From NCBI GenBank assembly GCA_029224185.1, contig CM055202.1:3525165-3589164 (forward strand): a stretch of 64,000 nucleotides of DNA, read 5' to 3'. The translations under genes and the position numbers were made by a program. This DNA is from Karalla daura. Its lineage: Eukaryota > Chordata > Actinopteri > Chaetodontiformes > Leiognathidae. The notes below the pieces were generated by a model that did not search any database, was not told the origin of the DNA, and was given only the letters and a program-made list of their open reading frames with translations. Positions 61,221-64,000 of this stretch are shown here, piece by piece (within the stretch, counting starts at the first letter, position 1; each line of letters opens with the position of its first letter).

Positions 61221-62382
61221 TATAAAGCTCTTTTTATACAACACACAAAGTGCTGTGCATCATGCATGACTAGGTATCAAAGAAAACATCGACCAAACAA
61301 TACGTCTTGTACTGGACTGTACTTAATCAACTAAGGAGATTAAGTGGTCAAGATGCATGTACGCAGACATCTGAACAGGGATCGTGTGTGTTTGGTCCTA
61401 TTTGGGATGAAAGCCTCTTCCTTATTTTACTCTTTGTAGTTGTGTGAATTCTTCTCATTTATGAGTTCTTGCTTTGGTTTCATGCTTAGTTAGCTCTACA
61501 TTATTGATGTAAATGGGAAGAAATAAATCACCTTATCTTATCTTTCCTTACATCGATGAATAATGAATGAAGCTGTAGTTCTGAAACTAGCCAAACTAAG
61601 AGGCGACTTCCTGGAAGAGCTGTGGCTCCTCCTCCCCATAGACCACCATCTTAACATGCTACCAATAGGGATGTCCCTGATCCGATCGGAAATGTGATTG
61701 GAAATCTGGACCGACGTTCACGTCATTTTCACAGGATCGGAAGATCTGGATCAGTGATTTGAACACTGTCATAACAACCTGATTCTCAAATTTCCGATGT
61801 TACCTGAACGCACCTCAGGTGTCTCTCGCTTTTGAGAGACAACAACAACAACAAAAGATATTCTGAATTTGGACGAACCAGTGGTGTGATAATCAGATCC
61901 AATCAAATGAATGTGATTGAAATGTGATCGGGACATTACTTGTTGTAGCGGCTGTACTTTATAGAAGTGTTAAAAGTACTGGTTTTTACTTTGCCAGTAC
62001 TTCTTCTGACCCACACAAATTGAGTGTATTGATTGGATGGTGTGTGTCGTGGCTCCGCCAGGCATCCTGACACACAGGCCATAGAGAGAGGAGTCCAGCT
62101 GGTGATCGACAGACAGATGCCCAACGGAGACTGGCCACAGGTCTGCACGTTACTTAACGTCACACACTCCAATGAATATTACCGTGAAGCTGAATGACAA
62201 CACAGCTCATAATGTGAGTGTTCGTTGTTTTGCCGCCGCTCCAGGAAAACATCGCAGGCGTCTTCAATAAGAGCTGTGCCATCAGCTACACCTCCTACAG
62301 GAACGTCTTCCCCATCTGGACCCTGGGACGCTTCACTGCCCTGTACCCCAGCAGTCCTCTGGCAGGGAAGGTCAAGCTGTGA
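50191..62382 (+). CDS. lss: Lanosterol synthase (oxidosqualene cyclase)
   Basis: Cyclises 2,3-oxidosqualene to lanosterol at the ER membrane, the first sterol-forming step. Coding exons: 50191-50204, 51017-51185, 51643-51781, 51864-51972, 52926-53047, 53149-53245, 53900-54035, 54649-54757, 55394-55512, 56206-56303, 56618-56645, 57435-57491, 57744-57815, 57905-57955, 58054-58203, 59178-59274, 60138-60243, 60676-60741, 60825-60905, 60995-61165, 62062-62140, 62245-62382. Phases agree throughout; 735 codons (human 732). MTEGTHLRRRGGPYKTEP fixes the start. Key sites: the DCTAE motif with the initiating acid Asp456; active-site LWCHC (Trp231, His233, Cys234); QW-type repeats such as LPDGGWG, NPDGGFA, RPDGSWEG, SDGGWGEDFES and PNGDWP. 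The exon 6/7 junction gives Cys217 where human has Trp. Poly(A) signals lie at 62632 and 62657. Upstream SRE-like and CCAAT motifs suggest sterol control. Confidence 0.97.
52170..52521. mobile_element. MITE-like element with AGAGCTGCAA ends, copy in lss intron 4
   Basis: Begins TAGAGCTGCAACAAA and ends AGTGCAGCTCTA, the same inverted ends as the element at 20298-20577, around a 350-base non-coding interior that includes TTGATTAATCTTAGTCGAT and GATTATTTTATTGGTTGAG. Confidence 0.75.
53347..53403. repeat. Inverted repeat (hairpin) in lss intron 6
   Basis: A 22-base left arm (53347-53368) is nearly the exact reverse complement of a 23-base right arm (53381-53403), with a 12-base loop. The arms carry ACAAGAATAAAGT and ACTTTATTCTTGT. 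It resembles a common fish interspersed unit. Confidence 0.85.
53490..53720. repeat. Dispersed repeat, family A copy 2 (lss intron 6)
   Basis: Same ordered blocks as 16425-16680: ATTTTGTTGG, AAAAAGTCTGGTGTG, AAAGGTTTATTTTTA, GGAGCTTTGTTCCTTCCAAG and CTGATCTGAGGTCTGT. Confidence 0.78.
54556..54644. repeat. (TCTG)n array forming the lss exon 8 polypyrimidine tract
   Basis: About 22 TCTG units run directly into CCCAG, the acceptor of exon 8 at 54649. The array is AG-free. Confidence 0.96.
54760..54841. repeat. (GA)n array starting at the lss exon 8 donor
   Basis: About 40 GA units begin within the donor region (GTGAGGAGAG) of exon 8. Confidence 0.96.
55606..55632. repeat. (GT)n microsatellite
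   Basis: Short GT array in lss intron 9. Confidence 0.92.
55790..55935. repeat. Fragment of a common percomorph dispersed repeat
   Basis: GAGGATCCCTTCCTCTGTCT, CTGAGGTTTCTTCCATTTTT and GCAAAGTGCCTTGAGATAAC are phrases of a repeat that is abundant in spiny-rayed fish. It has no coding capacity here. Confidence 0.55.
58270..59040. repeat. Dispersed repeat, family A copy 3, split by an insertion (lss intron 15)
   Basis: Left part 58270-58332 (TGGTGTATGGTGAAT, GAGTCACCTGTTGTGACC, AGGTTTATTTC) and right part 58850-59040 (ACAAACTTTGTCTTTTGGTT, CAGCTGATCTGAGGTCTGTT, TTTCTGGAAGGTCTG) align to consecutive parts of copies 1 and 2. The element at 58333-58849 separates them. Confidence 0.75.
58333..58849. 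mobile_element. hAT-type MITE-like element nested in a family A repeat
   Basis: 517 bases beginning CAGTGGTGTCAA and ending TTGACACCTCTG, giving 12-base inverted ends with one mismatch. The subterminal sequence is full of AGTAAAAGT and TACTTAAGTA motifs, typical of non-autonomous fish hAT elements (CAGTGGTG ends). It contains a (GT)n(TA)n array at about 58518-58571. Target duplications are not clear. Confidence 0.72.
59518..59740. repeat. Degenerate pentanucleotide tract
   Basis: GGTAT units at the left drift into TTGTA/CTGTA-type units and then into ACCATAC-type units near the right. The two ends are partly reverse complementary. It lies in lss intron 16. Confidence 0.8.
60030..60130. repeat. 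(CA)n array just before lss exon 17
   Basis: CA array with several CG interruptions that ends about 8 bases before the exon 17 acceptor at 60136-60137. Confidence 0.95.
61184..61280 (-). repeat. (ATT)n array with retroelement-tail-like flank
   Basis: On the minus strand, ACAGCACTTTGTGTGTTGTA then AGAGCTTTATAAAT leads into (AAT)n. This is the layout of fish LINE/SINE 3' tails. It lies in lss intron 20. Confidence 0.6.
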
Positions 62383-62385
62383 AGA

Positions 62386-62416
62386 CCCTCCTCCTCCTCC
62401 TCCTCCTCCTCCTCCT
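62386..62416. repeat. (CCT)n trinucleotide run in the lss 3' UTR
   Basis: About ten CCT units starting a few bases after the lss stop codon. Confidence 0.93.
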
Positions 62417-62656
62417 GTTTCTATCGGCTGCTCGCTCTGGTTTCATGAGGTGTATGAATGCATTACACTGCTTCTCCCTCCCGGACGGTTCCGGGATGTG
62501 CCTCACTGTCTGCCAGATGTGAAACACCCACACGTGAAAATCGACACAGTCGGGATGTTTTAATTCCACTAACGTGAAGGAGAGTGTTGCAGTGTGTCAC
62601 TGGTTGTGTTTCCCTCGCAGTTCGTCTCAGAATTAAAGCCATGTTTCTGAAATTTC

Positions 62657-62662
62657 AATAAA
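62657..62662 (+). promoter_or_regulatory. lss poly(A) signal AATAAA
   Basis: AATAAA 275 bases after the stop; an ATTAAA lies just upstream at 62632-62637. Both are plausible ends for the transcript. Confidence 0.7.
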
Positions 62663-63674
62663 GTACAGTTTCTTACTTGTAGATGTTTCCATTTAAGGGT
62701 GAGAAAGAAGTCTGTCCTGTTTGTAAGATCTGTAAGCAAGGCTGCACTTTGTGGAAGCTGTTTTCATGACAAGATATCTAAATTGGATTCAGAGGAAGTT
62801 CAGGATGGCTCCATACCGCCAAAAAACAAAAAGAACAATATCGATAAAATTCCCATTTAAAGTAGTTGCAGGTTTGCAGGTTTAAGTTTAGTCTCACAAC
62901 ATCCCATAATTTCCCTAAAGTCTTGTGCTGCAAGACTCCACTTTGAGTGAGATGAATGTATACAACATTTGTTTTATGTTTGATGAGGTACTTTGATCAG
63001 ATTCATATTAAGTCCAGTATTTTTCCATCTGAGGCAGACGCAGATCAAACTTGAGATTGCAGATGGAGAATTCTTGTCCTGAAGTCTGTGCCTTTGACAT
63101 CCTAGAATTTCCCCTAAAAAGCTTCACTTCGAAGAAGATGAACATCCAAAACATGGTTTCATTCAACAAATATTTTAATTAAAGCTGAGTCTGACTTGAC
63201 ACAAACTGGTCATGTGACCCCTACAGTTCCATGTAAATCCAAAAAAAAGTTTCCATCTAACCTTTATATCAACAAAATAGAAAGAAGAATGACACTGAGC
63301 TGTTTCTATTCCACCTTATTGAGACATTTATATTTCTTAGGGCTGATGGAAACACATCTACTGACCTTTGCACTGATTCCTGTCATGTCCTGAACTTATC
63401 AGGGTGAGACCTGGCTCGGCTCATGCATTTTTTTCTGCACTACCTCCCACCATCTCTCACCTCCTCCCACTGCCACACAGTGGAAATATTCCACTCTGGC
63501 ATGGTGCTCTGAACTGGAGCATTGCACCGGTCATGACTTCCTCTCATTCCTCTCATATTTTTTATTCCATCTGTGATTCTGACCCCAGCTGTGGTGTAGG
63601 TAGGGTTATAGGCAGGAACGATGGAAGCTGGAAATCTTTTTAGACTTTGGGGTGCAGATTGATCCAATGACCTG

Positions 63675-63710
<36 letters not shown>

Positions 63711-64000
63711 GAGTCTTATTAAAGGCGTGGTCTTCCAGGGTTTTGAGATGCTCCATTAATTTGAAGGTGACTGTGAGTGTGTGTGTGTGTGTGTGAAATG
63801 CCAGGGGCGTGGTGGACAAACACTGCAGCGTTTGTTTTGAGACCTGGAGCTCAGGTGACTGTTGAAGCGTGCTTCAGGCACTCGAGACATTCACAGACAA
63901 GAACGAGAAACTGGTTCCTGGCGTTTGTTCGGAGTCTGAAGCGTGACCATGCGCCGATAAGCAAGCAGGTTTTAATTCACTTGCAGGTGTTTCCTTCAAT
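62663..64000. other. Region downstream of lss
   Basis: AT-rich unique sequence with a (CA)n array (63673-63709) and a short (GT)n array (63775-63796). Phrases such as GGAAACACATCTACTGA (63346-63362) echo 24815-24835, suggesting another dispersed repeat. No gene is recognised up to the window end. Confidence 0.6.

Overview
The window is vertebrate nuclear DNA, almost certainly from a spiny-rayed (percomorph) teleost. The genes are intron-rich with GT-AG boundaries, microsatellites are very dense, several short teleost-type dispersed repeats recur, and every recognisable protein is a vertebrate orthologue with fish-like residues. All product names come from reading the translated exons and recalling the families; no database search was run.

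Layout: 785-985 (+) is the last coding exon of pms1 (mismatch repair). 11464-14933 (-) is a complete three-exon myostatin gene (mstnb/mstn1 type). 19066-19332 (+) is the single coding exon of the C2orf88 orthologue, smAKAP, a membrane-anchored PKA-binding protein. 24213-43843 (-) is hibch (3-hydroxyisobutyryl-CoA hydrolase, valine breakdown) in 14 coding exons totalling 382 codons. 45204-45820 and 47388-48752 (-) are two tandem genes for Pro/Gly/His-rich proteins with a Ser-Asp tail, resembling PRR13. 50191-62382 (+) is lss (lanosterol synthase) in 22 coding exons totalling 735 codons. The order and orientation pms1(+), mstn(-), C2orf88(+), hibch(-) match the human 2q32 block. The PRR13-like pair and lss lie where human has INPP1, so a synteny junction lies just beyond the hibch promoter.

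The genes do not form one pathway. They are a conserved neighbourhood covering DNA repair, muscle-growth restraint, cAMP signalling, mitochondrial valine catabolism and sterol synthesis. Non-coding space is full of (CA)n, (GA)n, (CTGT/CTAT)n and other arrays, plus MITE-like and SINE/LINE-tail-like repeats. Several arrays abut splice sites and appear to supply their polypyrimidine tracts.

Most worth a second look: a telomere-type array that changes from CCCTAG to CCCTAA units just before the last pms1 exon, leaving an AG-free, branch-point-like acceptor region; degenerate direct repeats filling myostatin intron 1; a PRR13-like pair with near-identical tail exons but divergent coding minisatellites; an lss promoter combining SRE-like, twin CCAAT and RFX X-box motifs; and a MITE nested inside an older dispersed repeat in lss. 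I found no convincing RNA genes, CRISPR arrays or intact autonomous transposons.
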